Source: Chloroflexota bacterium
GTDB taxonomy: Bacteria > Chloroflexota > Anaerolineae > B4-G1
DNA: 38,842 nt
Assembly: GCA_012514315.1 (NCBI GenBank)
Contig: JAAZAN010000038.1
Coordinates: 1 to 38,842, forward strand
Reading direction: 5' to 3'
The notes under the pieces were generated by a model. That model did no database searches. It saw nothing but the letters and a program-made list of their open reading frames with translations, and was not told where the DNA came from. Position 1 is the first letter of the stretch. Every line of letters starts with the position of its first letter. Both the position numbers and the translations under genes were made by a program. Positions 25,244 through 35,347 of this stretch are shown here, piece by piece.

Positions 25244-25271
25244 ATGATAGGCACGCGCCCCGATATGTCAA
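25244..25271 (-). promoter_or_regulatory. Promoter for the LysM-PA14 gene
   Basis: On the minus strand: TTGACA (25271-25266), 16-bp spacer, TATCAT (25249-25244), about 90 bases before the start codon. The hexamers and spacer length are the same as those of the lipoprotein promoter at 27799-27826. Confidence 0.75.
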
Positions 25272-25301
25272 GCCTCACACCCTCCTCCGACCGTCCTAAC
25301 C

Positions 25302-26684
25302 TTACAATCGGGCGAGTGCTGATCGCGCCGCCACGATCCCCGACGCCGATGCCTGAACCAAGCCGCGCGTGACGCCGGCCCCGTCACCACACGCGAAAAG
25401 CCCCTCCAACTCCGTTTCCATGCCAGGAGAGAGCTGCGGCCTGCACGAGTAGAACTTCACCTCCACGCCGTAGAGCAGTGTATGACGAGAAGCGACCCCA
25501 GGAGCGATTTCATCCATCGCGTGCAGCATCTCGAGGATATCAACCACGTAGCGATATGGCAGCACCAGGTTGAGATCGCCGGGCACTGCGCTCTGCAGGG
25601 TAGGTGTCACCACCGAGCGGGCCAGTCGATCCCACGTGGAACGCCGCCCCGACTCAAGATCACCCAAGCGCTGGACGAGGATGCCTCCACTCAGCAGATT
25701 GGCCAGGCGGGCGATGCTCTTGCCATACGCGATCGGGTCATCGAACGGTTCGGTGAAGCTCTTGCTCACCAGAATGGCGAAGTTCGTGTTGGGCGTGTGA
25801 TAGTCGGCGAATGAGTGGCCATTCACTGTCATGACATCACCAGCGAACTCAGCGCTCACCTCACCATAGGGGCACATGCAGAAGGTGCGCACCTGATCAT
25901 CGAAGGCGCGCGAGTAATAGATGAACTTCGACTCGTACACCAGCTGAGTGATGGGTTCCAGCACTACTCCCGGAAGCTCCACCCTCACACCCAGATCAAC
26001 GGGGTTACGGTCAAGCGTCAGATGTAGATCACTCGCCAGCGCTGTGAGCCACGACGCCCCCTCCCGTCCTGGGGCAACAATTACGCTTCGGGCCGATATC
26101 TGCTCCCCTGCACTCGTCTCGACGCCAGAGGCACGCCCCCCTGTCGTCAGCACCCGCGATACAGGGCACCGAGTTCTCACCGTCACGCCGCGCTGGAGCA
26201 ACTCGTCGCGCATTCTGCGCATGATGTCGGCACAGTGCTCCGTGCCCAGATGGCGGATCGGCACCGAGACAAACCGGAGACCTGCAAGGACGGCCTGCTT
26301 CTCCAAAGCCTCAACGGCATCGCTCCATTCGCCGTAGATCGGCCCGGGCGCACCGAACTCCACGTAAGTCTGGTCGACACATTTGATGAGCCACCGTGTC
26401 TCCTGTTCGCCGAGTATCTCCGACAGATACCCACCAACAGCCGGTGACAGAGTTAGCTTGCCATCGGAAAACGCGCCGGCGCCACCCCATCCAGTCAGGA
26501 TAGTGCAGGGACGACAGTTCACGCACTTGCCGCCGGGCTCTCGCGCAGGACAACGTCGCTGTTCGATGTCCGGCCCTTTGTCAAGGATCGCGATCCGCAG
26601 TCCGCCGCGCCCGCTCAGTTCAAGTGCCGCAAACACCCCAGCTGGGCCGGCGCCGACGATGACAACATCGTAGTAGGTTCCCAT
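25302..26684 (-). CDS. FAD-dependent dehydrogenase (COG2509-like)
   Basis: A 460-aa flavoprotein. The Rossmann FAD site VVIVGAGPAGVFAALEL is at the N-terminus, and the C-terminal FAD motif (GLFACGDGAGVTRGLVQASASG) closes the fold. Between them lie CVNCRPCTILTGWGGAGAFSDGKLTLSP, VIVAPGREGASWL and FCMCPYGEVSAE, which are characteristic of the uncharacterised FAD-dependent dehydrogenases grouped as COG2509. The CVNCRPC cysteines are conserved in that group as far as I recall. The reaction is unknown. It starts 12 bases after the stop of the lipoprotein gene and probably shares its transcript; the ribosome site before its ATG is weak. Confidence 0.88.
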   Translation of the reverse strand: MGTYYDVVIVGAGPAGVFAALELSGRGGLRIAILDKGPDIEQRRCPAREPGGKCVNCRPCTILTGWGGAGAFSDGKLTLSPAVGGYLSEILGEQETRWLIKCVDQTYVEFGAPGPIYGEWSDAVEALEKQAVLAGLRFVSVPIRHLGTEHCADIMRRMRDELLQRGVTVRTRCPVSRVLTTGGRASGVETSAGEQISARSVIVAPGREGASWLTALASDLHLTLDRNPVDLGVRVELPGVVLEPITQLVYESKFIYYSRAFDDQVRTFCMCPYGEVSAEFAGDVMTVNGHSFADYHTPNTNFAILVSKSFTEPFDDPIAYGKSIARLANLLSGGILVQRLGDLESGRRSTWDRLARSVVTPTLQSAVPGDLNLVLPYRYVVDILEMLHAMDEIAPGVASRHTLLYGVEVKFYSCRPQLSPGMETELEGLFACGDGAGVTRGLVQASASGIVAARSALARL

Positions 26685-26696
26685 CCAAGTCCATAC

Positions 26697-27716
26697 CTAA
26701 CGCGGGATGTGACGCCAAGCACTGCCTTCCGGCCCCAACTCCCATACACCCCCATCCAGCGCCCGGATATAGGTGACATTGTACTTGAACCTTGACGTAC
26801 GCTGCATCTCTGTCGCGTACCCGGCTTCCTGGTTCACAGCCCAACCCAGGCGCTCGCGCACGCTTGAACTGGCCCGCCACACCAGCCCGAAGCCACGCAC
26901 CGGCTGATAGAGGCCATCCGGCGGTACGATGTCAGGATCGGATACGGCATTCCCCTCCTGCCAGTTATCGACAAACGTCGACCATCTGGGGTACCCTCCA
27001 TCCGAATAGAGCACGTAGATAACCTGCTCTGCACCATTCCACAACATCGTGCCTCGCTCAAAGCGCTGCTCTGCGCCATCGGCTCGTATGGCAGGGCTGC
27101 TGGGACACTCGTCAGGACCGTCAGAGAAGAACCACTCATCTGGACACGTCAGAACCACAGTCAACATACGGTCCGCTCTCTGGCCCCCAGGCCCGAGAGC
27201 CAGCAGCTGAAAACGCTCTTCGTTCCGCGCAGTGGGTGGGATCGGGTAGTCCATACTCCCGGACAGCTCGACCTCCCAGTAGTTGCCGTACTGTCCGCTC
27301 GGCATAAGATGATATAGAACCACTTCTGTGGCATGCCTCGCTGCCCACTCAATCCGAACCGTTTCCCCTGGATCTGCCTCATCAGTGCTCGCCCGGAAGA
27401 ACTCGATTTCGGTTTCAAGGACTGGCGTCGCTGGAGGCGGCGGTGACGCAGGGCGCTCGGGGGTGGGCGGTACTGCCGTGTCTGCTGGCCGAGTAGGTTG
27501 GGCCTCTGCAGTCACCGTGGGTGTCAAGGAGGGCTCAGGAGACACATCAGTTGCGATCGCCGTGGCTGTTGGTGACGAGGTCGCCGACGGCGGCGCCTCA
27601 ATGACCGGTGTTGGAGTGTCGCTGGGGATCGTTGTAGACAGACCTGCAGCCGTGCACGCCACCGTCAGCGCAATCGAGGCGGCGCAAGCCGCGAACCGTC
27701 GGATTCCACATCTCAT
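26697..27716 (-). CDS. Lipoprotein with Thr/Pro-rich linker and LGFP-like C-terminal region
   Basis: A 339-aa exported protein. The N-terminus has a signal peptide ending at a lipobox (LTVAC), so the mature protein should be lipid-anchored. About 75 residues rich in Thr, Pro and Ala form a stalk. An Ig-like segment follows (about 100-190, with ADPGETVRIEWAARHATEVVLY). The C-terminal part contains QRFERGTMLW, VLYSDGGYPRWSTFVDNW and PVRGFGLVWRASSSVRERLGWA, which resemble LGFP-type repeats found in wall-associated proteins. Its function is unknown. The ATG at 27716 has GGAGGG 8 bases upstream. Its promoter is at 27799-27826. Confidence 0.85.
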   Translation of the reverse strand: MRCGIRRFAACAASIALTVACTAAGLSTTIPSDTPTPVIEAPPSATSSPTATAIATDVSPEPSLTPTVTAEAQPTRPADTAVPPTPERPASPPPPATPVLETEIEFFRASTDEADPGETVRIEWAARHATEVVLYHLMPSGQYGNYWEVELSGSMDYPIPPTARNEERFQLLALGPGGQRADRMLTVVLTCPDEWFFSDGPDECPSSPAIRADGAEQRFERGTMLWNGAEQVIYVLYSDGGYPRWSTFVDNWQEGNAVSDPDIVPPDGLYQPVRGFGLVWRASSSVRERLGWAVNQEAGYATEMQRTSRFKYNVTYIRALDGGVWELGPEGSAWRHIPR

Positions 27717-27798
27717 GATATCACCCTCCTATTGCGGCAAGACTGTGCGGATACCACACCAGCCTTGCCTTCGGACCGAACAGGGTGCCTGCACTTCC

Positions 27799-27826
27799 AT
27801 GATACTGACAGGCTGGATCCTGTCAA
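27799..27826 (-). promoter_or_regulatory. Promoter for the lipoprotein / FAD-dehydrogenase pair
   Basis: On the minus strand: TTGACA (27826-27821), 16-bp spacer, TATCAT (27804-27799), about 85 bases before the start at 27716. Confidence 0.75.
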
Positions 27827-27858
27827 GGGAGATCGCTAGGACGCTCCAGATCTCAGTG

Positions 27859-29262
27859 TTACCGATGTAACATCAGGGTCCGCGCGACCTGCTGCTCATA
27901 CACTCCGTCAGTGTCAAGATCGATGGCGCGCTGAAACAGCGCAGACACCTCAACCCAAGCACCTAACTCCCGCATCACCTGCCCCAGATGAAAGTGCGCA
28001 GATGCCAGCTCACTGTCGATGGTGATCGCCCTCTCGAGAGCCGCTCTCGCAGCCGTGAAGTTCCCTTGCTGGTATTGGGCCCACCCCAACAGGTCGTGCG
28101 CCAGGGCGTCATCCGGCGCGAGCTCCACATAGCGAGAAGCCGCTGCTGTCCCTCGGTTCGGGACATCAATCCCGTTTGTGACATAGAATGTCGCCAACGT
28201 TGACCAGAACACCGAGGCGGCGGGCTCCAGACTCACCGCCTCCTCATACCATATCTCAGCAGCGGCATACCGCCCTTCTTCAGCCCACGTGTGGCCGATC
28301 TCAACGCACAGGGCGGCGTTGGTTGGATCCAGATCGTATGCAGTCTCGAAATGCGCCCTCGCCTCTCTGAGTCGTCCGGTTCCACGGTAATGCATACCCA
28401 GCATAGTATGCGCGACCACGGACTCGGGCGCCAACGCGACCGCCTCCAGCAGGCGACGCTCTGCCTCCTCCTCACGGTCCATCTGGTCAAGCGCATACCC
28501 GAGGTACACCAGGGCATCGGGATAGGCTGGGCTCAGCTCCAGCGCGTGCTCAAGCAGCCGCACAGCCAGCGGCCATTCGCGCGCTGCCAGCAGAATCACA
28601 CTCTGTTGAGTAAACATGTAGGCAGGTTCTGATGCAGCACCAGGCCCGCTCAGGGTCGCGATCAGCTGATCCGCCAACTCAGTGTGCGCGGCATACAGGT
28701 ACTGCGATGCCTCAGCCCTTCCCAAGAGCAGAATACCCAGTCTCTCCTGAGCCCTGGAATCTGATGGATCGTCGGCGATCAGCCTCTGGTAGATCACTCT
28801 TGCACCCACCCAGTTCCGCGTGTGCAGCAGCGCATCTCCAAGTGCATGCAGCGAATACCGATCTCCCGGTGTGAGTGACGACAGAACCGAAGCCAGCTCC
28901 AGTACACTGGACCAATTGCCCTGTCGTCTCAGAACCTCCAGCCTGAGGCGTCCCACCTCGATCGGAGGCGCTCCCCGGTGTTCGGCCTCGTTGAGAGATG
29001 TGATGGCATCCGGTACACGGTTCCAGCTCACGTAGACGCGCGCCATTCCCAGGTGGGCCTGAGGAAACCCTGGCATCAGATCCGCCGCCTGTTGGTAGGT
29101 TGCGATAGCGGCGGTGCGCTCCAGCCGCCTGGCGTGGGCATCGGCCTGGAACAACAGCTCCAGATAAGGCTGATTCGTCGGACCGAGGATCGCCACCACG
29201 GACAGTAGCACAACGAGCAGGCTTCGCTGGACGGGGAGCTGCATCGCGCTGCACCGTATCAC
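27859..29262 (-). CDS. Tetratricopeptide-repeat protein with N-terminal membrane segment
   Basis: A 467-aa protein built almost wholly of TPR-like helical repeats. Typical repeat signatures include [40 protein letters not shown] and [20 protein letters not shown]. An N-terminal hydrophobic stretch (about 12-30) is a signal peptide or anchor, so the repeats probably face outward. TPR proteins are scaffolds; no enzyme domain is present. The GTG at 29262 overlaps the stop of the preceding thioredoxin-domain gene (GTGA), pointing to coupled translation. An ATG at 29244 is an alternative start; neither has a strong ribosome site. Confidence 0.87.
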   Translation of the reverse strand: MIRCSAMQLPVQRSLLVVLLSVVAILGPTNQPYLELLFQADAHARRLERTAAIATYQQAADLMPGFPQAHLGMARVYVSWNRVPDAITSLNEAEHRGAPPIEVGRLRLEVLRRQGNWSSVLELASVLSSLTPGDRYSLHALGDALLHTRNWVGARVIYQRLIADDPSDSRAQERLGILLLGRAEASQYLYAAHTELADQLIATLSGPGAASEPAYMFTQQSVILLAAREWPLAVRLLEHALELSPAYPDALVYLGYALDQMDREEEAERRLLEAVALAPESVVAHTMLGMHYRGTGRLREARAHFETAYDLDPTNAALCVEIGHTWAEEGRYAAAEIWYEEAVSLEPAASVFWSTLATFYVTNGIDVPNRGTAAASRYVELAPDDALAHDLLGWAQYQQGNFTAARAALERAITIDSELASAHFHLGQVMRELGAWVEVSALFQRAIDLDTDGVYEQQVARTLMLHR

Positions 29263-31289
29263 GATCTTGAATCGCTCAACTGCCTCCGCAGATCGTCAGG
29301 CTCCGTGATCGGAGCCTGACATGCGAGGTTGCGACAAAGATAGGCTGTAGCCTGTCCGGCAATCTGGCCTCGACCAGCCAGCAGGTTGACTACCGGCGCG
29401 TTGTCCTGAGGCTCTCCCATCGCAACAACCTGGAAAGGCCGATATCCATCACGAACTTCGCTCAGCAGAGCCTGCGTGTCGGCAGCCTCCCGTTCACCCA
29501 CAATGGCGATCTCCACAGGCGGCGACAGAGCATAGGCCATCGCTTGAAGCCACTGCCCGAACGCGAGCGGATGCTGGCCCGCCAGGTCCTGCATCGCAAC
29601 GAGCATAGGATGCGCCACATCAACATAGTGTAGATCGCCTGAAAGTCCGGCCAACTTGAGCAGCACGATGCAGGCCATCGCGTTACCAGACGGCATCGCG
29701 TTGTCCTGGAGGTCCCGGGGCCTGAGGATCAGACGTTCGTGATCATCACTCGTATCATAGAAGCCCAGCTCCGAACTGCGATAGTACCCCAACATCCTCT
29801 GGACCAACTCCTGGGCAGCTCGAAACCAACGGGGGTCGAAATCGGTCTGGTAGAGCTCCAGCAAGCCCTCAGAGAGGTGAGTGTAATCCTCCAGATAACC
29901 ATTGAGTCTCGGTGCGCCGCTCTTCCAGCTACGATGCAGCCGGCCATCCTCCAGCACGACTTCCTGCAGCAGAAAGTCCGCATTCCGTTGGGCAACCCGC
30001 CGATAGTCCGCTCGCTCGAACACCCGCGCTGCCTCGGCAAACGCCGCCAGCATCAGCCCATTCCATGAAGTCAACACCTTTTCGTCACGGCCAGGGCGGA
30101 CCCGATGTTCCCGCGCTCCAAAGAGCCGCTGTCGTGCCGCAGCGAGTGCAGGGCGGGACTCCCCAGAGCCGACATACTCCAGGACATTTCTATTGCTTCC
30201 CTCGAAATTCCCACGGCGAGTGACATTGTAGGCAGCTATGAACCGGTCGGCTTGTGCACCAAGCGCGTCCAGAATCTCATCCAGCGTCCAGACGAAGAAC
30301 TTGCCCTCCTGGCCTTCGCTGTCAGCATCCTGCGTCGAATAGAATCCGCCAGCAGCATCCGTCATCTCACGGACGACGTAGTCCAAGGTCTCCTCAGCGA
30401 CATCTCGGAAGAGATCCCTGCCTGTCACCTGCCAGGCGTGCACGTAGACCCGGGCAAGCTGTGCGTTGTCGTAGAGCATCTTCTCGAAGTGAGGCACGAG
30501 CCAACGTGCATCCACAGAATAGCGGTGGAACCCACCCCCCAGCTGGTCGTAGATCCCTCCCCGAGCCATCGCCTCCAACGAGCGGGTCACCATCGTCAGG
30601 GCTCGCGGATTGCCTGCAGCAATGTAGTGGCGTAGCAGGAACTCGAGCGCCATAGGCTGAGGGAACTTGGGCGCATCTCCCCAGCCACCGTGCCCCTCGT
30701 CGAAGCTTCGATCCAAGGCGTGGAAGGCAGCCTCCATAGTCGCCTCGTCCAGACTCCCATCGTGTGAGACGGTCTCCCCATTGCCGAGGCCTTGACGCCG
30801 GATTGCGACAACCAGACTATTGCCGGACGCGACCAAGTCCTCACGACGGCTCTGCCATGCTTCGATGACCGCCCCGAGGACCTGAGTGAAGGACGGCATG
30901 CCGTACCGGGGCACGGGGGGAAAGTAGGTGCCCCCATAGAATGGCACTCCCTCCGGCGTGAGAAACACCGACATAGGCCATCCCCCGCTGCCGGCCATCG
31001 CCTGGACCGCCGCCATGTAGATCTGGTCGAGATCTGGGCGTTCTTCGCGGTCCACCTTGATACTGACGAAATGCTGATTCAGGATCGACGCGATGCGTTC
31101 ATCTTCGAATGACTCGTGGGCCATCACGTGACACCAGTGACACGCGGAGTATCCGATACTCAAGAAGATCGGCCTGTCCGTCTCGCGTGCCAGGCGCAGC
31201 GCCTCGTCTGTCCACGGAAACCAGTCGACAGGGTTATCAGCGTGCTGGAGCAGATAGGGACTGCTCTCGCTTCTGAGTCGGTTGGCCAT
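29259..31289 (-). CDS. DUF255 thioredoxin-domain protein (YyaL/SPATA20-like)
   Basis: A 676-aa protein of the family related to bacterial YyaL and animal SPATA20. It has an N-terminal thioredoxin-like domain with C50-HW-C53 ([18 protein letters not shown]) and a long (alpha/alpha)6-barrel region like N-acylglucosamine 2-epimerase or mannosidase folds ([44 protein letters not shown]). The N-terminal [23 protein letters not shown] is the family's signature, shown here split as [15 protein letters not shown] and HADNPVDW. The ATG at 31289 has GGAGG 4 bases upstream; the longer reading to 31436 adds unrelated residues. The biochemical role is not known for the family. It is coupled to a TPR gene. 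Confidence 0.92.
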   Translation of the reverse strand: MANRLRSESSPYLLQHADNPVDWFPWTDEALRLARETDRPIFLSIGYSACHWCHVMAHESFEDERIASILNQHFVSIKVDREERPDLDQIYMAAVQAMAGSGGWPMSVFLTPEGVPFYGGTYFPPVPRYGMPSFTQVLGAVIEAWQSRREDLVASGNSLVVAIRRQGLGNGETVSHDGSLDEATMEAAFHALDRSFDEGHGGWGDAPKFPQPMALEFLLRHYIAAGNPRALTMVTRSLEAMARGGIYDQLGGGFHRYSVDARWLVPHFEKMLYDNAQLARVYVHAWQVTGRDLFRDVAEETLDYVVREMTDAAGGFYSTQDADSEGQEGKFFVWTLDEILDALGAQADRFIAAYNVTRRGNFEGSNRNVLEYVGSGESRPALAAARQRLFGAREHRVRPGRDEKVLTSWNGLMLAAFAEAARVFERADYRRVAQRNADFLLQEVVLEDGRLHRSWKSGAPRLNGYLEDYTHLSEGLLELYQTDFDPRWFRAAQELVQRMLGYYRSSELGFYDTSDDHERLILRPRDLQDNAMPSGNAMACIVLLKLAGLSGDLHYVDVAHPMLVAMQDLAGQHPLAFGQWLQAMAYALSPPVEIAIVGEREAADTQALLSEVRDGYRPFQVVAMGEPQDNAPVVNLLAGRGQIAGQATAYLCRNLACQAPITEPDDLRRQLSDSRS

Positions 31290-31422
31290 CTCTCCTCCGT
31301 GCTTCACCCATTCGGGCCCCGCACGAGGGCACACACGACATCTCGTGACACAACCGCGGCCTCGGATCCGGTTGGGTCCAAATCGGTGCACAAGACCCGC
31401 TGCAGCGCGTCGCGTGTCTCCG

Positions 31423-32211
31423 CTATTCGCCCTCAAGCGCCCGCTTCAGGCGATCCCCGTGCTCGCGCAACCATCCAAACAATATCCGCACATCCGTCCC
31501 GATGCAGAAGTGCTTCACACCCATATCGAGGTAGTACTTCGCATCATCTGCATTGTCAATCTCGGCCCTGGGCGGGACGCCCATACGAAGACATGTCTCG
31601 AAGACGTATTTCTCAGCCGATTTCACTACCGGGTCTCCCTTGAACCCCGCCTTGCCGCTGCTCATCGAGTAGTCGGTCGGCCCCCACTGCACCATATCGA
31701 TCCCGTCGAGCGCCAGAATATCTTCGAGCTGCTCGACCGCAGTCTTCTTCTCTATCATAATCGCGACGACGATGTCACGTAATGCCTGGACATACTCGGC
31801 GCTCCCGCCATAGCCCATATACGAGAAGCGGCGCATCGCCGCTCCGAAACACCCGCCGTCCTCAGGCGTGTCCGGGCGTACAGCCCGAATGCACTCTTCA
31901 ACATCAGCCGCAGACCGGCAATCCGCGAACAGCACGCTCTGGAATCCCGATCCGATGGCCCGCTGGGCAAGGAACTTCCGGGGTTCCTGGTCAACCTTGA
32001 TCATGGCGGCCATATCGTGCAGTTCAACTGCGCGACAGAAGTCATCGAGCGCGTATAGATCGAACGGCCCATACTCGGCCACGAACTCCACATAATCGAA
32101 TAGGCCCGTGTACCCAACGACCTCCGCAATCGATGGCCACGTGGTATGGATATGCGTCCCCAGTGTCGGCTTGTCCGCCTTCAACAACTCCCGTAGCTTG
32201 TTTGCTCGCAT
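31423..32211 (-). CDS. HpcH/HpaI family aldolase
   Basis: A 262-aa TIM-barrel class II aldolase relative. Family members split 2-keto-3-deoxy or 4-hydroxy-2-keto acids into pyruvate and an aldehyde using a divalent metal held by Glu and Asp. Here [32 protein letters not shown] (read as [15 protein letters not shown] then [17 protein letters not shown]) supplies the expected Glu and Asp regions, and [32 protein letters not shown] and [20 protein letters not shown] match the fold. Some positions around the usual arginine differ from HpaI, so the exact substrate is open. The ATG at 32211 has GAGGGGG 7 bases upstream. It lies 34 bases behind AOR-2 and is probably the last gene of that operon. Confidence 0.85.
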   Translation of the reverse strand: MRANKLRELLKADKPTLGTHIHTTWPSIAEVVGYTGLFDYVEFVAEYGPFDLYALDDFCRAVELHDMAAMIKVDQEPRKFLAQRAIGSGFQSVLFADCRSAADVEECIRAVRPDTPEDGGCFGAAMRRFSYMGYGGSAEYVQALRDIVVAIMIEKKTAVEQLEDILALDGIDMVQWGPTDYSMSSGKAGFKGDPVVKSAEKYVFETCLRMGVPPRAEIDNADDAKYYLDMGVKHFCIGTDVRILFGWLREHGDRLKRALEGE

Positions 32212-32245
32212 CAGTATCCCCCTCTCTTCTATACCTAAAGACCCA

Positions 32246-34129
32246 TCATAGGCCCAGCTCATCGGCCAGCCATCCCAACGCCAGCTCCTGAAGCTTGGCT
32301 CGGGTCGGTCGACCGTCGCTGTCCCAGCCAACCATCTCGTAGTAGCGCGCGACAGCGTGAACCATCTCGTCCTGTGTCAGGGCGACTCCGTCAGTCGCCC
32401 CACCCTGAAGCGGCACAAAGAGCTTCTCCGGCACCACGTCACGCTCACTACCCACGCCTTCACGGGCGTTGAACGCGCGCAGGAGGTTAAGTTGACGCTC
32501 ACCAACCTTCATCAGCTCCCACAGACTGACGTTCCAGCCCGTCACACATCTCACCGCCTCGACCATCTGGCTGGGTCCGTAGAGCTGCCACGCCGGCCCG
32601 AAACAGAACTTGCACATGCAGAGCGAATCCACACAACTGATCAACCTCTGACTGTAGACCGAGAACCGCACCTTTTCGTCATCCAGTACATTGCCCGGCA
32701 CTGCGTCGAGAAGATCCAGCTCGGCCATCCGATCCGGGAAGCCCATGTAGGAAGTATCGTGCTCACACACCGTGTGGTCAGCGCCGCGTGGGTCAACGAC
32801 GTACAGCAGCCCCAGCCCTCGCTTCACCTGTGGCATATGGGCCGGAAGCTCCTGGTTCTTCACAGCTACGACCAGCTCCTGCCCAACGCCCAACTCCCTG
32901 GCCGCCATGGCTGAACCCTCACCCAGCAAGCGCCCTAATCCCTCGCGCCTGCCGATCAACTCAACCATCGTGACCATCGCATCGGCATTCCCGAAGCGAA
33001 GATCCAGCCCGCCGGTATCTTCGCTCGACAGCAGCCCGTGCTCGTAGCAGTCCATAGCCCAGGCGATGGTGGCGCCGCAGGAGATCGTATCCATCCCGTA
33101 CATATTGCAGAGCTGGTTCGCCCGCGCCACCGCAGCAATATCCGAGACGCCGCAGTAGGAGCCAAACGTCGCGATCGTCTCATATTCGGGGCCGCCATAC
33201 CGCGGATCGACAGCGAAAGCGCCTTCTGCAACCTCTACGACCGGCTTGCACCGCACCACACAGGCGTAGCACGTGTCCATACCCTTCCCGATCGTGTCGG
33301 CCATCCACTGCCCGCCGATCGTCTCCACTCCCTCAAACGACCCGCTGGACCAGTTCCGTGTAGGGAGCCCGCCGGATCGCGATTGTGTCACCGTAGCGCT
33401 CGCAGTCCCCAGATGATGCATTCCCGCAACGCCCGATTCCTCCAGATGGTCTGCTCCCCATCTCGCAAGGGCTCTCGCAGCTTCGGCATCGGCTATCTCA
33501 GGTCGATCGCGGCCGCGTACCGCCACAGCCCGGAGGTTCTTGGAGGCCATCACAGTTCCCAGCCCCTTCCTCCCATTTGCCCGGTTGGCGTTGTTGATCA
33601 GCGCTCCGAAGCGAACCCCTGCCTCAGCAGCCGGACCACACTGCAGGACCTGCACCCGTTGGTCACCCAGTTCGTCCCGGATCGCGTCCTCGACATCAGC
33701 CGTGAACTGTCCTGATAGATGCGTCGCATCGCGCAGTTCGACCTCTCCATCGTGCACCCAGAGATACACCGGTGACTGCGCCCGTCCGCGCAGCACGATC
33801 CCGTCGAATCCGGCGAACTTGAGCTGGGCGGGCCAGAACCCTCCAGCGGTGGATTCCGCCACCAATCCGCTGTAGGGTGACTTGGCGGTTGCTGCAACAC
33901 GCGACTGCCCAGAGAACGGTGCGCCCGTGATCACGCTCAGCATCAGGCTCAAGGTGTTCTCCGGGCCAAGTGGGTCAGCGTGAGCTGGCGTGTTCTTGAG
34001 CAGGTAGTACGCGCCCATCGCGCTGCCGCCCAGGTACTTCCGGTAGAAACGACTGTCGGGTTCTTCGACAGTCCAGGTCTGATCAGTCAGACTAACGTGG
34101 AGTATCCTCCCATGGTAGCCGTATGGCAT
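32246..34129 (-). CDS. Aldehyde ferredoxin oxidoreductase family protein (AOR-2)
   Basis: A 627-aa tungsten-pterin oxidoreductase of normal AOR length. N-terminal domain: GYHGRILHVSLTDQTW, KYLGGSAMGAYYL, GAPFSGQSRV, KSPYSGLVAESTAGG and LKFAGFDGIVLRGRA. The cluster-binding cysteines C287, C290 and C294 (TCYACVVRC) have the classical CX2CX3C spacing, with further cysteines in SCVDSLCMCKFCFG near the C-terminus. GGPEYETIATFGSYCG and YGMDTISCGATIAW also fit. The ATG at 34129 has GAGGAGG upstream. No ferredoxin gene adjoins it, so it may share the polyferredoxin at 23306-23707 or use a distant one. It is followed by an aldolase gene and preceded by a URO-D family gene, suggesting that its aldehyde comes from sugar or sugar-acid breakdown (inference). 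Confidence 0.93.
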   Translation of the reverse strand: MPYGYHGRILHVSLTDQTWTVEEPDSRFYRKYLGGSAMGAYYLLKNTPAHADPLGPENTLSLMLSVITGAPFSGQSRVAATAKSPYSGLVAESTAGGFWPAQLKFAGFDGIVLRGRAQSPVYLWVHDGEVELRDATHLSGQFTADVEDAIRDELGDQRVQVLQCGPAAEAGVRFGALINNANRANGRKGLGTVMASKNLRAVAVRGRDRPEIADAEAARALARWGADHLEESGVAGMHHLGTASATVTQSRSGGLPTRNWSSGSFEGVETIGGQWMADTIGKGMDTCYACVVRCKPVVEVAEGAFAVDPRYGGPEYETIATFGSYCGVSDIAAVARANQLCNMYGMDTISCGATIAWAMDCYEHGLLSSEDTGGLDLRFGNADAMVTMVELIGRREGLGRLLGEGSAMAARELGVGQELVVAVKNQELPAHMPQVKRGLGLLYVVDPRGADHTVCEHDTSYMGFPDRMAELDLLDAVPGNVLDDEKVRFSVYSQRLISCVDSLCMCKFCFGPAWQLYGPSQMVEAVRCVTGWNVSLWELMKVGERQLNLLRAFNAREGVGSERDVVPEKLFVPLQGGATDGVALTQDEMVHAVARYYEMVGWDSDGRPTRAKLQELALGWLADELGL

Positions 34130-34216
34130 AGTCGCCTCCTCAAGAAATCCGGTGGGACCAATCCATCATCGAAAGTCAGAATCGGCCTCCAACCCCACAA
34201 ACAAGTCAAGCCTCTT

Positions 34217-35347
34217 CTACAGCCAACCTGTGAGCTGCGCCAGCAGGCGGGAGTACCCCACGAAATCCGGCCAGGAGATATCGGGGGGAACACCATGATC
34301 GCATCCCGGAATGTACCCACCGTCCCGGAGCAGCGGCGGCACAACACGCATCACCTCATCCCGCATGTGGTCGCCCCCGGCCGCGATCGCCCGCTTGTCA
34401 ATACCTCCCAAGTAGGCCATATCTCGGCCATACGTACATCGCGCAGCGACGATATCGTTGCCCGCGGCAACCTCCATCGGGACACTGCAGTTGATGCCGG
34501 CCTCGATCCAGATTGGCAGCAACTCAGCCACATAGCCGTCGGAGTCCATCGTCACGATGGGACACCCACTCCGCCGAATGAGGCTCGTCCACTCCAGCCA
34601 CACAGGCAACAGGGACTGCCGGGCCATCTTCGGCGATATCATGCTGTGTAGCTTGAATGCCATATCCTCGGAAATCTGCACGTAGTCCAAACTGACATGC
34701 GCCAGCACACGTCCCAGCACAGCCGTGACGAACGCCGCCCAGAACTCAATCATCTCCTGCACAAAGTCAGGTTGTTCAACCATCATTATGCACAGGTTCT
34801 CCAGACCGCACCACTCCCTCAGCTGCCAGAATGGACCGTTGACCGTCAGCCCAACAACGTAATCACGGCTCATCAAGGCATCGCAGCGAACAAGGAAGTC
34901 GTCAGGGTACCGGAGTGGATCCTCAGAATCGTAGCGCCATACGATCTTCTCCATCCAATCCGAACGGCTCTCCACAGGGAAGCGGTGCCACTTTCTAGTT
35001 ACGAAGTCCTTCGCCGAACGGATGTAGGAGGCATCGAATACATCGGATATCTCGGTGATCGCGCCCATCCAGTCCTGCACAATCAAGTGACCATCGCGGC
35101 GGGCGAGGACTCGCTCTTCAAACGTGGGAATCATCCCGAAGGAGACATCCAGTGGCGTCCGCGGTGAGGAAGGCTCTGCCTGAAGGCCCAGATGCTCCAA
35201 GAGACACTCCCGCCAGTTGGAGCCTGCAGGTAGGCCCTGCTCTGTCCAAACCCTCAGTGTGGACTCGCGCGGCCAACCTGGATCTAGAGGGACACGATCA
35301 GGGCGCCCAAAGGTAATGGCAGTGACATACCTCTCTCGAGGTGTCAA
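34217..35347 (-). CDS. Uroporphyrinogen decarboxylase (URO-D) family protein
   Basis: A 376-aa TIM-barrel protein of the URO-D superfamily. Outside haem synthesis this family includes corrinoid-dependent methyltransferases and many uncharacterised proteins in sugar gene clusters. MTPRERYVTAITFGRPDRVPLD is the family's N-terminal pattern (seen as MTPRERYVTAITF then GRPDRVPLD). VSLDYVQISEDMAFK, MISPKMARQSLLP, PIVTMDSDGYVAELLPIWIEAG, YLGGIDKRAI and GGYIPGCDHGVPPDISW follow the usual order. It is unlikely to be the haem enzyme itself, given the missing HemE motifs and the context. The start is a TTG at 35347 overlapping the stop of the isomerase gene (TTGA) with GAGGAAG just upstream. Confidence 0.85.
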   Translation of the reverse strand: MTPRERYVTAITFGRPDRVPLDPGWPRESTLRVWTEQGLPAGSNWRECLLEHLGLQAEPSSPRTPLDVSFGMIPTFEERVLARRDGHLIVQDWMGAITEISDVFDASYIRSAKDFVTRKWHRFPVESRSDWMEKIVWRYDSEDPLRYPDDFLVRCDALMSRDYVVGLTVNGPFWQLREWCGLENLCIMMVEQPDFVQEMIEFWAAFVTAVLGRVLAHVSLDYVQISEDMAFKLHSMISPKMARQSLLPVWLEWTSLIRRSGCPIVTMDSDGYVAELLPIWIEAGINCSVPMEVAAGNDIVAARCTYGRDMAYLGGIDKRAIAAGGDHMRDEVMRVVPPLLRDGGYIPGCDHGVPPDISWPDFVGYSRLLAQLTGWL

